A DNA stretch of 13,540 nt from Deinococcus frigens DSM 12807 (GCF_000701425.1 NZ_JNIW01000076.1:1-13540), one strand, 5' to 3'; positions 1 through 9,877 are shown, counted from the first letter of the stretch. The notes: generated from the sequence alone by a model not told the origin. Numbers and translations are program-made.

Positions 1-227
1 TCCGCGAGGCTCTCCAGACCCAGGGTGTGATACCGATTGACCAGTGAGTAGGCCGTGACCCGGCTATAGCGGGTCAGCGCCAGAATCTCGGCAAGGGGAC
101 GACGTTCTGCCAGGAGCGCAAAGAATTGCGCTCTGCGCCGCTGGACGGCACAGGTACTGGTCTCGAAGAGCTGCCAGAAGTCAGCCGCTTGATGTGCGAG
201 GGGACGAGTGAAGAGTGCAGGTTTCAT
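1..227 (-). CDS. IS630-family transposase, N-terminal fragment (runs off window)
   Basis: Reading the minus strand from ATG at 225-227 gives 75 codons without a stop, starting MKPALFTRPL and including a helix-turn-helix-like stretch (residues about 43-65, with LAEILALTRYSRVTAYSLV). This matches the N-terminal helix-turn-helix region of IS630-family transposases, which bind the element's ends before the DDE domain cuts and joins DNA. The DDE domain would lie beyond base 1, so only the start is visible. A consensus TATAAT lies at 234-239 on the minus strand, six bases before the ATG, so the mRNA is probably leaderless. The terminal inverted repeat should lie between about 228 and 371 but I could not define it without the other end. 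Family assignment is by recognition and only the HTH region supports it. Confidence 0.72.
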   Translation of the reverse strand, partial: MKPALFTRPLAHQAADFWQLFETSTCAVQRRRAQFFALLAERRPLAEILALTRYSRVTAYSLVNRYHTLGLESLA

Positions 228-233
228 CCCTCT

Positions 234-239
234 ATTATA
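234..239 (-). promoter_or_regulatory. -10 box for leaderless transposase transcript
   Basis: The minus strand reads TATAAT here, a perfect -10 hexamer, followed by six bases (AGAGGG) and the ATG. Transcription would start at or next to the start codon. No good -35 box is visible 16-18 bases upstream. The remainder of 240-371, between this box and the rpoZ stop codon, shows no gene that I can support. Confidence 0.45.
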
Positions 240-371
240 AACTGTTTAATCGGAATCCGTATGAAGCGGTGTTTTTCCGGTAAGGAACAGAGGGTGTCTT
301 GTATACCGACGGCTGAAACGAGAAGCGGCGAACAGGAAAATCTTCCCATCCACCGCCTGCCTGCTCTGTCC

Positions 372-671
372 TTATTCGCGTTCGCGTTCGCGTTCGGCGT
401 TCAGTTGGGCCTGAAGCTGGGCCTGACGCTGGCGCACGTAGTCCTGGTGAAACCGGCTCTCGTCCAGCAGATCCGTGCCGACGGTCAGTTGGCCGGTGGC
501 GAGTTCGCGCATGGCCTGGGTGACCAGGTTGCGGGTCCGCACACGCTGCTCGACGGGCAGCACGCTGGGCGCGCCAGAGCGCAGTTGCAACGCGCGCTTG
601 GCCGTCACGACGCTCAAACGGTATTTGCTGTCGGTCATTGCGAGCAACTTGTCAATGTCTTTTTCCGCCAT
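372..671 (-). CDS. rpoZ: DNA-directed RNA polymerase omega subunit
   Basis: This 99-residue protein matches the omega subunit of RNA polymerase, which binds the beta-prime subunit and helps assembly of the core enzyme. The conserved N-terminal half is visible (MAEKDIDKLLAMTDSKYRLS, then VVTAKRA and the region containing RNLVTQAMRELA). I chose the ATG at 669-671; a TTG three codons upstream (678-680) would add MRI, but MAEKD is the usual start and a GAGG lies just before it. The C-terminus is a charged tail ending in alternating Glu-Arg (ERERERE), encoded by a 6-bp tandem repeat. The gene lies 166 bp downstream of rplY on the same strand; no clear terminator separates them, so co-transcription is possible but not shown. 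Confidence 0.95.
   Translation of the reverse strand: MAEKDIDKLLAMTDSKYRLSVVTAKRALQLRSGAPSVLPVEQRVRTRNLVTQAMRELATGQLTVGTDLLDESRFHQDYVRQRQAQLQAQLNAERERERE
375..395. repeat. 6-bp tandem repeat coding the omega C-terminal tail
   Basis: TTCGCG occurs three and a half times in a row on the plus strand (GAACGC on the coding strand), directly before the rpoZ stop codon. It encodes the (Glu-Arg) tail. Slipped-strand changes here would add or remove Glu-Arg pairs without shifting the frame. Confidence 0.85.
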
Positions 672-837
672 AATCCTCAATCCTCCATGTCCGGCGTGTG
701 TCGCCTGACGTTTTCAATCCCTCAGCTTACTCCGGTGGCGGGCCAGCGACGGGCAACCAGCTTTCAAACCGGGCCTGTCAGCCGTGAAGGCCGGAAGCCT
801 CCATCGCTGGAGACCCCGGCCTGAAATGGGAGGCGGC

Positions 838-1581
838 TTAGGACTGCTCTTCTTCGCTGCTGGAGTCGTCCTCGCTGCTCCCGCTCTCGGTGGCAGCGTC
901 GTCGCCCGCTTCAGCGATGGCGTCGGCTTTGGCCTCTTCCAGGGTGGCCTCGCCTTCCAGCACGGCGGCAGCGGCTTCCTCGGTCAGCTCGCCAGCGGCA
1001 ACCAGGCCAGCGATCTGGGCAGCCTGCTCCTCGGCCTCGGCTTCCTCGGCGCTCAGGCGCGGCGGCAGGACGCTGATCACAACCTGCTCGGGATCGACGG
1101 CCAGCTCGATACCCTCGGGCAGCTTGATCTGTCCGGCGGTAACGTGATCGCCGATCTGGAGCTTGCTCACGTCCACCAGCAGTTCCTGTGGGATGCGGCG
1201 CGGGCCGGGGGCAATGATGGCGAGGTTATGAATCACGGTGTCCAGCAGGCCGCCCATGATCTCGCCCTGGCTCTTGCCCGTGGTGTGGACCGGCACGGAA
1301 ACTTCAATGGCCTCGCCGTAGGTGACCATGTAGAAGTCCACATGGATCGGCACGCGGCGGCGCTTGTCCATCTGAATGGCCTTGACCAGCGCGGGGAAGG
1401 TTTCCTGGCCTTCTACCGTGATGTCGTACAGGCCGGTGGTGCTGGTCTGACGGAAGGCCCGGTCAAAGGTCTTACGGTCTAGGGCAAAGGACACGTTGTT
1501 TTCCTTGTTATAGGCGACGGCGGGGATCATGCCTTCGGCCAGCTTTTCGCGGCTCTTGCGGGGTTGGGCGTTCAGTTCCAT
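838..1581 (-). CDS. rplY: 50S ribosomal protein L25, CTC (general stress protein) form
   Basis: This 247-residue protein is the long form of L25 (TL5/CTC), which binds 5S rRNA in the central protuberance of the 50S subunit. The N-terminal part (about residues 1-90, starting MELNAQPRKSREKLAEGMIP and continuing with VAYNKE) is the 5S-binding beta-barrel. The middle beta domain follows (about 91-180, with VSVPVHTTGKSQGEIMGGLL and PRRIPQELLVDVS). A third, helical and acidic C-terminal domain ends in a Ser/Glu/Asp-rich tail. The three-domain form is what is known from the D. radiodurans 50S structure. The ATG at 1579-1581 has AAGGAG about nine bases upstream. The promoter is probably the extended -10 at 1678-1686, divergent from efp. 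Confidence 0.95.
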   Translation of the reverse strand: MELNAQPRKSREKLAEGMIPAVAYNKENNVSFALDRKTFDRAFRQTSTTGLYDITVEGQETFPALVKAIQMDKRRRVPIHVDFYMVTYGEAIEVSVPVHTTGKSQGEIMGGLLDTVIHNLAIIAPGPRRIPQELLVDVSKLQIGDHVTAGQIKLPEGIELAVDPEQVVISVLPPRLSAEEAEAEEQAAQIAGLVAAGELTEEAAAAVLEGEATLEEAKADAIAEAGDDAATESGSSEDDSSSEEEQS

Positions 1582-1677
1582 GTGCGTCTACTCTCCTTGG
1601 CGCTTTCCGTCTTCTGCTCCCCGCCGCGCGTCGGCTGGTCCTCTGCCGGGGGCGGGGGTCAAGCGGGCAACCCTGAC

Positions 1678-1686
1678 AGCATAGCA
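1678..1686 (-). promoter_or_regulatory. Extended -10 promoter for rplY
   Basis: The minus strand reads TGCTATGCT: a -10 hexamer TATGCT (1678-1683) preceded by the TGn extended-10 motif. It lies about 95 bases upstream of the rplY ATG. No convincing -35 box is seen, which is common for extended -10 promoters. The tRNA cluster promoter has the near-identical TGCTATAGT. Confidence 0.45.
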
Positions 1687-1724
1687 AACCCCGGGCGGCC
1701 AGTGGAAGGGTCTGCCGTCATTTC

Positions 1725-1733
1725 TGCTAAACT
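1725..1733 (+). promoter_or_regulatory. Possible extended -10 promoter for efp
   Basis: The plus strand reads TGCTAAACT, a TGn motif followed by the hexamer TAAACT. It would give a leader of about 130 nt for efp and forms a divergent pair with the rplY promoter 40 bp away. No -35 match is visible, so this is tentative. Confidence 0.3.
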
Positions 1734-1832
1734 CTCCGGCGGCACTGCACGGCTCCCGCCCCAAAGCGCTTTACGGGTGGAGGCGGCCCCAGTCAATACA
1801 GCGTCTGTCGCCGAACATTTTGGGACAGAATC

Positions 1833-1871
1833 TTCAAACAGAACTTTCAAACAGGACCTTCAAGGAGACAC
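1833..1871 (+). repeat. 13-bp tandem repeat (3 copies) forming the efp leader and ribosome-binding site
   Basis: Three 13-bp units stand head to tail: TTCAAACAGAACT, TTCAAACAGGACC and TTCAAGGAGACAC. They abut the efp ATG exactly. The last unit contains the Shine-Dalgarno AAGGAG. A more degenerate fourth unit (8 of 13 matching) may precede them at 1820-1832. Confidence 0.8.
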
Positions 1872-2429
1872 ATGATCAGCGTTACCGAACTGAGAAACGG
1901 CACCAAAGTGGAGATGGACGGCGGCTTGTGGGAGTGTCTGGACTACTCGCACCTGAAGATGGGACGCGGCGGCGCGAAGGTGGTCACCAAGTTCCGCAAC
2001 ATGGAGTCCGGCAGCATCGTGGACCGCACCTTCAACAGCACCGAAAAGTTGCAGGACATCTACGTGGAAGGCAAGTCCATGCAGTACCTGTACAAGGACG
2101 GCAACGACTACATGTTCATGGACATGGAAACCTTCGAGCAGGTCACGCTGCCCCCCAGCCTGGTGGGCGACGCCTCCAAGTTCATGAAGGAAAACACCGA
2201 GGTTGACGTCGCCATGTACGGCGACAAGGCTCTGAGCATCACCCTGCCCAACCAGGTCATTCTGAAGATCGTGGAAACCGATCCCGGCCTGCGCGGTGAC
2301 ACAGCTTCGGGCGGCACCAAACCTGCCAAGCTGGAGACCGGCGCAACCGTGCAGGTGCCGCTGTTCGTAGAGCAGGACATCGATATCAAGGTGGACACCC
2401 GTACCGGCCAGTACCTCAGCCGCGCTTAA
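1872..2429 (+). CDS. efp: Translation elongation factor P
   Basis: This 185-residue protein is EF-P, which binds between the P and E sites of the ribosome and relieves stalling at consecutive prolines. Length and three-beta-barrel layout fit: a KOW-like N-terminal domain (1-63), then two OB-fold domains, ending in the family signature near DIDIKVDTRTGQYLSRA. The loop that reaches the peptidyl-transferase centre reads HLKMGRGGAKV, with Arg at position 32. Other phyla carry a modified Lys (beta-lysylation) or a rhamnosylated Arg32; no modification enzyme is encoded in this window, so the state of this Arg is unknown. The ATG has AAGGAG five bases upstream, inside a tandem repeat. It is monocistronic, ending in a strong terminator. 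Confidence 0.97.
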   Translation: MISVTELRNGTKVEMDGGLWECLDYSHLKMGRGGAKVVTKFRNMESGSIVDRTFNSTEKLQDIYVEGKSMQYLYKDGNDYMFMDMETFEQVTLPPSLVGDASKFMKENTEVDVAMYGDKALSITLPNQVILKIVETDPGLRGDTASGGTKPAKLETGATVQVPLFVEQDIDIKVDTRTGQYLSRA

Positions 2430-2443
2430 GGTCTGAGCTGAGA

Positions 2444-2479
2444 CCGCCTCTACCTGCGGGTGGGGGCGGCTTCTTTGTT
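2444..2479 (+). terminator. Intrinsic terminator of efp
   Basis: An 11-bp stem (2444-2454 with 2459-2469, two G-U pairs) closes a TGCG loop and is followed by the T-rich run TTCTTTGTT at 2471-2479. It begins 14 bases after the efp stop codon. Confidence 0.88.
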
Positions 2480-2491
2480 GACGGGGAAGAC

Positions 2492-3050
2492 ATGCGGAGC
2501 TGTAGCGCTGTGGATTACCGGCCAAACGGTACGGCGCGGGCCGCGGGCCTGCTGTTTCAGGAGTGGACGGACGCCACGCCAACGCGGGAGCTACTGGTTT
2601 TGATCCCGGATGTGAAGCCGTATCAGCCTGGAGCGTTTTAGAGGCGGGAGCTGCTGCGCCTGCTGGCGGTGCCGGGGCTAGCGGCTCAGACACATCCGCT
2701 GGACGCGGTTGTGATTGACGGCCATGTAACTTTGGATGCGACTTTGAATGAGGGCTGACGCGCTGGCCTGGGCGCGCATCTGTTCGCGGCACTGGACTCG
2801 CAGACTCTGGACTCGCAGATTCTAAACTCGTAAATTTCAGTCATCGGTGTGGCGAAGACAGCGTTTTAGGATTGGGGACATGCAGTGGCCCTGACGCGCG
2901 CGCGTCGGTAGTTTAAATCTCCTGTTAGGCATGGACACGGCTCGGGCAGCGGGCCAGATTCTTCAAATAGCTAGGCCGCACTCCTTCGCTCCGCTGCTCA
3001 AACGCGCGGATGCCCTCTGCCATCAAGCTCCGTGGCGGTTTGACGGCTGA
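2492..3050 (+). pseudogene. nfi: Decayed endonuclease V gene (deoxyinosine 3' endonuclease)
   Basis: From ATG 2492 the plus strand encodes a recognisable but broken endonuclease V, the enzyme that nicks DNA one base 3' of deoxyinosine. Recognisable blocks in order are VDYRPNGTARAAGLLFQEW (with the catalytic-type D in VDYR), DATPTRELLVLIPDVKPYQP-GAF, RRELL, DAVVIDGHVTLD, RAGLGAHLF and the hallmark VIGVAKTAF. In-frame stops lie at 2639 (TAG), 2756 (TGA), 2831 (TAA), 2867 (TAG) and 2909 (TAG). After a frameshift between about 2893 and 2910, the adjacent frame continues with GMDTARAAGQI and the C-terminal block PHSFAPLLKRADALC, ending in TGA at 3048-3050. A 15-bp triplication disrupts the middle. 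It sits 13 bp after the efp terminator. Identification is by recognition of family motifs. Confidence 0.85.
2792..2836 (+). repeat. 15-bp tandem triplication inside the nfi remnant
   Basis: Three consecutive 15-bp units: CTGGACTCGCAGACT, CTGGACTCGCAGATT and CTAAACTCGTAAATT. The first two differ at one base; the third has diverged and carries the TAA stop at 2831. In the old reading frame they read LDSQT, LDSQI, LNS-stop-I, between the GLGAHLF and VIGVAKTAF blocks. Confidence 0.85.
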
Positions 3051-3080
3051 ACAGCCTTCCAGTCTTAGCCCAACCTTAAA

Positions 3081-3101
3081 CTTGAGCGTATAGCACTCAA
3101 G
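3081..3101 (+). promoter_or_regulatory. HAIR inverted repeat, HspR operator for dnaK
   Basis: CTTGAGC (3081-3087), seven bases, then ACTCAAG (3095-3101) matches the HspR-associated inverted repeat CTTGAGT-N7-ACTCAAG at 13 of 14 arm positions. HspR is a MerR-type heat-shock repressor, known in actinobacteria and in Deinococcus. The site ends four bases before the -35 box, so a bound repressor would block RNA polymerase. Confidence 0.85.
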
Positions 3102-3105
3102 TCTA

Positions 3106-3134
3106 TTGACTCTGATCAACTGTAGCGTTATGCT
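3106..3134 (+). promoter_or_regulatory. Housekeeping-type promoter of dnaK
   Basis: TTGACT (3106-3111) and TATGCT (3129-3134) are separated by 17 bases, close to the -35/-10 consensus. Transcription would start near 3141, giving a leader of about 60 nt before the dnaK ATG. No CIRCE element is present. Confidence 0.8.
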
Positions 3135-3200
3135 GTTCCGAGTTTCAGAACTGTTGCCTCTACGGCGGCAGAATCCTATCCAATTCAAGGAGTCAAACGC

Positions 3201-5108
<1,908 letters not shown>

Positions 5109-5119
5109 GGGCGAAAAAA

Positions 5120-5244
5120 AACCCTCAGTCAGCTTCGCTGCCAGCTCCCCTCAAAAGGGAGCCGAGAAGCGCAGAAGATAGGGCGACGCAGGAATCTCCT
5201 TGCCTCCCTTTTAAGGGGAGGTCCCCCGAAGGGGGGGAGGGGTT
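5120..5244. repeat. Palindromic intergenic repeat between dnaK and grpE
   Basis: This segment is bounded by near-inverted ends (AACCCTC at 5120-5126 and GAGGGGTT at 5237-5244). It contains three internal hairpins: GCTCCC/GGGAGC (5144-5162), CCTCCC/GGGAGG around 5203-5221 and CCCCC-GAA-GGGGG (5223-5235). It has no ORF and looks like the non-coding, small-palindrome elements dispersed in many high-GC genomes. The dispersed nature is my recollection of similar sequences; the window holds only one copy. Confidence 0.6.
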
Positions 5245-5328
5245 AAACCGCAAGCGCCACCCCGACGCTCCTCTGAGAACGAGGCACACCCTCACTGGGA
5301 GAGGACGGCTACAACAGCCCCTCTCCCT

Positions 5329-5334
5329 TATCCT
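5329..5334 (+). promoter_or_regulatory. Possible -10 box upstream of grpE
   Basis: TATCCT ends seven bases before the ATG at 5342, which is the spacing of leaderless Deinococcus transcripts. A transcript starting here could use ATG 5342 without a leader, or ATG 5366 with a 24-nt leader containing a Shine-Dalgarno. No good -35 is present. Confidence 0.3.
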
Positions 5335-5365
5335 TAAACCGATGTTCAGAAAACGAGGCCCGCAG

Positions 5366-6052
5366 ATGACAGACGACAAGACCAGAAACGGCGCAGTCCC
5401 GAACGCTGAAGCCGAAGCCACCGAGAACCTGAAATTCACCCCCGCCCGGAACCCAAGGAATCCCAGCACAGCGCAGACTATTGACGCGGACGGCGACATC
5501 ATCGACGCCGAGTTGCTGAGTGACGAAGACGGCGAGGAGGCCGACTTCGCAGGTTTTCCCGGCATGGACGAGGGTATGATGGCCCAGGTCCAGGAAATGA
5601 TGGGCAAGCTGGAGCGCGTCGAGGAGCTTGAGAAAGAGAACGCCGACCTGCGCTTCAAGCTGGGCCGCCTGGCCGCCGACTTCGACGGTTACCGCACCCG
5701 CACCACGCAGGACATTGACGCCGCCGAGGGCAAGGGCATTTCTAAAGCTGCCGAGCAGCTCATGCCCGTCTACGACGATCTGGAACGCGCCGTGACGATG
5801 GGCGCGGAAGACCCCGCCAAGCTGATTCCGGGCATGCAGGCCGTGCAGAGCAAGGTGCTGAGCATCTTTGCCAAGCTGGGGCTGGAAGCCACCGGTCAGG
5901 AAGGCGAACACTTCGACCCCCAGTGGCATGAGGCGCTTCAGGCCGTTCCCGGCGACGAGGACGACAGGATCGTGCAGGTCTTCCAGGTGGGCTTCCGCAT
6001 GGGCGACAGGCTGGTGCGCCCGGCGCGTGTGGTGGTCAGCCGCAAAGGTTGA
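5366..6052 (+). CDS. grpE: Nucleotide exchange factor GrpE
   Basis: This 228-residue protein is GrpE, the dimeric factor that releases ADP from DnaK. It has a long disordered acidic N-terminus (to about residue 55), then the long helix or coiled coil (MMAQVQEMMGKLERVEELEKE, about 70-115), and then the C-terminal beta domain with the conserved FDPQWHEAL and GFRMGDRLVRPARVVVS. I chose ATG 5366 (MTDDKTRNG) because CGAGG lies seven bases upstream. ATG 5342 would add the basic octapeptide MFRKRGPQ, has no Shine-Dalgarno, but sits seven bases after a possible -10 box. It lies 257 bp after dnaK with a repeat in between, so it may have its own promoter as well as read-through from dnaK. Confidence 0.95.
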   Translation: MTDDKTRNGAVPNAEAEATENLKFTPARNPRNPSTAQTIDADGDIIDAELLSDEDGEEADFAGFPGMDEGMMAQVQEMMGKLERVEELEKENADLRFKLGRLAADFDGYRTRTTQDIDAAEGKGISKAAEQLMPVYDDLERAVTMGAEDPAKLIPGMQAVQSKVLSIFAKLGLEATGQEGEHFDPQWHEALQAVPGDEDDRIVQVFQVGFRMGDRLVRPARVVVSRKG

Positions 6053-6072
6053 CGGTTGATGGAGGAAGCTTG

Positions 6073-6126
6073 ATGGAAAAGACGAACGGCAGCCGACGCC
6101 ACCGCAGGAGATCCCATCACCCATGA
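6073..6126 (+). CDS. Possible 17-residue leader ORF coupled to the VF530 gene
   Basis: ATG 6073 opens an 17-codon ORF, MEKTNGSRRHRRRSHHP, ending in TGA at 6124-6126. GGAGG lies seven bases before its ATG (6061-6065), the best ribosome-binding site in this gap. Its stop overlaps the start of the next gene as ATGA (6123-6126), the classic arrangement for translational coupling. The peptide is very basic (Arg/His/Lys-rich) and I know no homologue. It may be a translated leader or chance; length alone gives no support. Confidence 0.28.
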   Translation: MEKTNGSRRHRRRSHHP

Positions 6127-6350
6127 ATCAGCAACCATCAACATCCTCCGATCCCCTGCACGGCGTCACGTTGCAGCTCATGCTGGAGCGGCTGCACGAC
6201 GCCTACGGCTGGGAGGAGCTGGCCCGCCGCGTGCCGATCAACTGTTTTGCATCCAACCCCAGTATCCAGAGCAGCCTCAAGTTTCTGCGCCGCATGCCCT
6301 GGGCGCGGGCCAAGGTGGAGGGGCTTTATCTGGAACTGGTGAGTGTGTAA
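6123..6350 (+). CDS. VF530 family (DUF2132) small DNA-binding-like protein
   Basis: This 75-residue protein carries the VF530/DUF2132 pattern: DPLHGVTLQLMLERL, YGWEELARRVPI, CFASNPSIQSSLKFLRRMPW and ARAKVEGLYL. The family is known from structures of a small helical fold; its molecular role is unsettled, with DNA binding suggested. ATG 6123 was chosen because an AGGAG lies eleven bases upstream and the ATG overlaps the stop of a tiny upstream ORF. It lies between grpE and dnaJ on the same strand, so it is probably transcribed with the chaperone genes. In Thermus a different small protein, DafA, is encoded in the dnaK cluster and bridges DnaK and DnaJ; whether this protein plays a similar part is only a guess. 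Confidence 0.85.
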   Translation: MNQQPSTSSDPLHGVTLQLMLERLHDAYGWEELARRVPINCFASNPSIQSSLKFLRRMPWARAKVEGLYLELVSV

Positions 6351-6366
6351 CAGGTCTAAGAGTCGA

Positions 6367-6389
6367 AGGGTTTAAGGGCTAGAAACCCT
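6367..6389 (+). other. Hairpin between the VF530 gene and dnaJ
   Basis: AGGGTTT (6367-6373) and AAACCCT (6383-6389) form a 7-bp stem with a nine-base loop, 17 bases after the VF530 stop. No T-run follows, so it is not a typical intrinsic terminator; it could be an RNA processing or stabilising hairpin in the operon transcript. Confidence 0.5.
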
Positions 6390-6445
6390 GGTCTGTCGCC
6401 CAGATATTCCTAAATACTTAGCCCCTCAGACCCGCCGGAGGCGCA

Positions 6446-7363
6446 ATGGCGTACAAAGATTATTACGATGTGCTGGGCGTCTCCCGTGGGGCGTCCGACG
6501 CGGACATCAAATCGGCCTACCGCAAAATGGCCAAGCAGTACCACCCCGACAAGAATGCCGGGGACGAGAAGGCCGCCGACCGCTTCAAGGAAATCGGCGA
6601 GGCGTACGCCGTACTCAATGACCCAGAAAAGCGCAGGGTTTTTGACCAGTTCGGTCATACCGGGCAGGTACCGCCGGGTTACGGCGATATGGGCGGCTTC
6701 CAGGGTGGAGACTTCGCGGGCTTTGATCCGGGACAGTTCAGTGACTTCTTCCAGGGCCTGTTTGGTCAGGCGGCGCGGGGCCGGGCCGGGGGCATGGGCG
6801 GCGGCTATCCCGGCGGACAGCAGGTCAATCTAGAAGACCTGCTGGGCGGTCTGGGCGGCGCGGGGCAGCAAAGGCGCTTCGTGCAGAACGTGGAAGGCGA
6901 GTTGCAGGTCACGCTGGAAGAGGCCTTCAGCGGCTCCGATGAAGTGATCAACGTGGACGGCAAACGCCTGAGCATGCGCGTTCCGGCTGGTACCCGCGAC
7001 GGCGCGCGGCTGCGGCTGGCCGGACAGGGGCCGGGGGGCGGCGACGTGCTGCTGACCATCCGCGTGCTGGAAGACGCCCGCTTTGATCTGGAGGGCGATC
7101 ACCTCACCACCAGCGTAGACGTTCCCGCTCCAGTGGCCGTGCTGGGCGGCGACATCAGCGTGCAGACCTTGAGCGGACGCGGCAACCTGAGCATTCCCCC
7201 CGGCAGCAGCGGGGGCCGCCGCATGAGACTGCGCGGTCAGGGCTGGCCCAAAAAGGACGGGTCGCGCGGCGACCTGTACGTGCGCCTGAACGTGACCGTG
7301 CCCGCCACGCCCAGCGACGAGGAAAAGGAGCTGTACCGCAAACTGCGCGAGTTGCAGAAGTAG
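6446..7363 (+). CDS. dnaJ: DnaJ-type Hsp40 co-chaperone lacking the zinc finger (class B/CbpA-like)
   Basis: This 305-residue protein is an Hsp40 that delivers substrates to DnaK and stimulates its ATPase. The J domain is residues 1-70 with the essential HPD at 33-35. A Gly/Phe/Gln-rich region follows (about 75-140, with repeated GGF, GGY and FGQ), then two beta-rich C-terminal substrate-binding domains (about 148-300). There are no CxxCxGxG repeats, so the zinc-binding domain of classical DnaJ is absent, as in Thermus DnaJ and CbpA. GGAGG lies five bases before the ATG. It is the last gene of the chaperone cluster; the next genes run the other way and no clear terminator is visible in 7364-7433. 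Confidence 0.92.
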   Translation: MAYKDYYDVLGVSRGASDADIKSAYRKMAKQYHPDKNAGDEKAADRFKEIGEAYAVLNDPEKRRVFDQFGHTGQVPPGYGDMGGFQGGDFAGFDPGQFSDFFQGLFGQAARGRAGGMGGGYPGGQQVNLEDLLGGLGGAGQQRRFVQNVEGELQVTLEEAFSGSDEVINVDGKRLSMRVPAGTRDGARLRLAGQGPGGGDVLLTIRVLEDARFDLEGDHLTTSVDVPAPVAVLGGDISVQTLSGRGNLSIPPGSSGGRRMRLRGQGWPKKDGSRGDLYVRLNVTVPATPSDEEKELYRKLRELQK

Positions 7364-7433
7364 ACCGGCTCAAGTTTGAAACGGGGGATGTGGATTGCTC
7401 TGCCTCCCCTCGTATTCTCTCTGTCTGCTTCGG

Positions 7434-9104
<1,671 letters not shown>

Positions 9105-9111
9105 GCCCGGC

Positions 9112-9117
9112 AGTGTA
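9112..9117 (-). promoter_or_regulatory. -10 box giving a leaderless kinase transcript
   Basis: The minus strand reads TACACT, then seven bases, then the GTG start of the kinase. A GCTGAC-like -35 lies 16 bases upstream. This would let the kinase be transcribed apart from the response regulator. Confidence 0.45.
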
Positions 9118-9148
9118 ACGGTCCGGCGTGAGGGTCAGCGTGATGGGC

Positions 9149-9182
9149 ACTGAAAAAGCTGGGGAACTGAAAAAGCTGGGGA
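9149..9182. repeat. Perfect 17-bp tandem duplication between regulator and kinase genes
   Basis: ACTGAAAAAGCTGGGGA occurs at 9149-9165 and again immediately at 9166-9182. It fills much of the 89-bp gap between the response regulator stop and the kinase start. On the coding strand each copy presents AGCTTTTT, and with AAAGCT at the regulator stop it can form a weak terminator-like hairpin. Confidence 0.9.
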
Positions 9183-9193
9183 TGGGCTGAGCT

Positions 9194-9871
<678 letters not shown>

Positions 9872-9877
9872 AGGGCC

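Noticed and set aside
784..1482. A 232-codon plus-strand frame opposite rplY
   Set aside because: Low-complexity Gly/Leu/His product antisense to L25.
1860..2792. A 310-codon minus-strand frame opposite efp
   Set aside because: It is antisense to a certain EF-P gene and runs through its terminator and into the nfi remnant; no recognisable motif.
3081..3101. CIRCE element (HrcA site) upstream of dnaK
   Set aside because: GCACTC is present but the TTAGCACTC-N9-GAGTGCTAA arrangement is not; the HAIR consensus fits far better.
2925..3188. An 87-codon minus-strand frame over the nfi 3' end and the dnaK promoter
   Set aside because: It would be antisense across the HAIR site and promoter, has no ribosome-binding site that convinces and no family motif.
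7364..7433. Bidirectional terminator between the convergent dnaJ and kinase genes
   Set aside because: No stable hairpin followed by a T-run on either strand could be seen.
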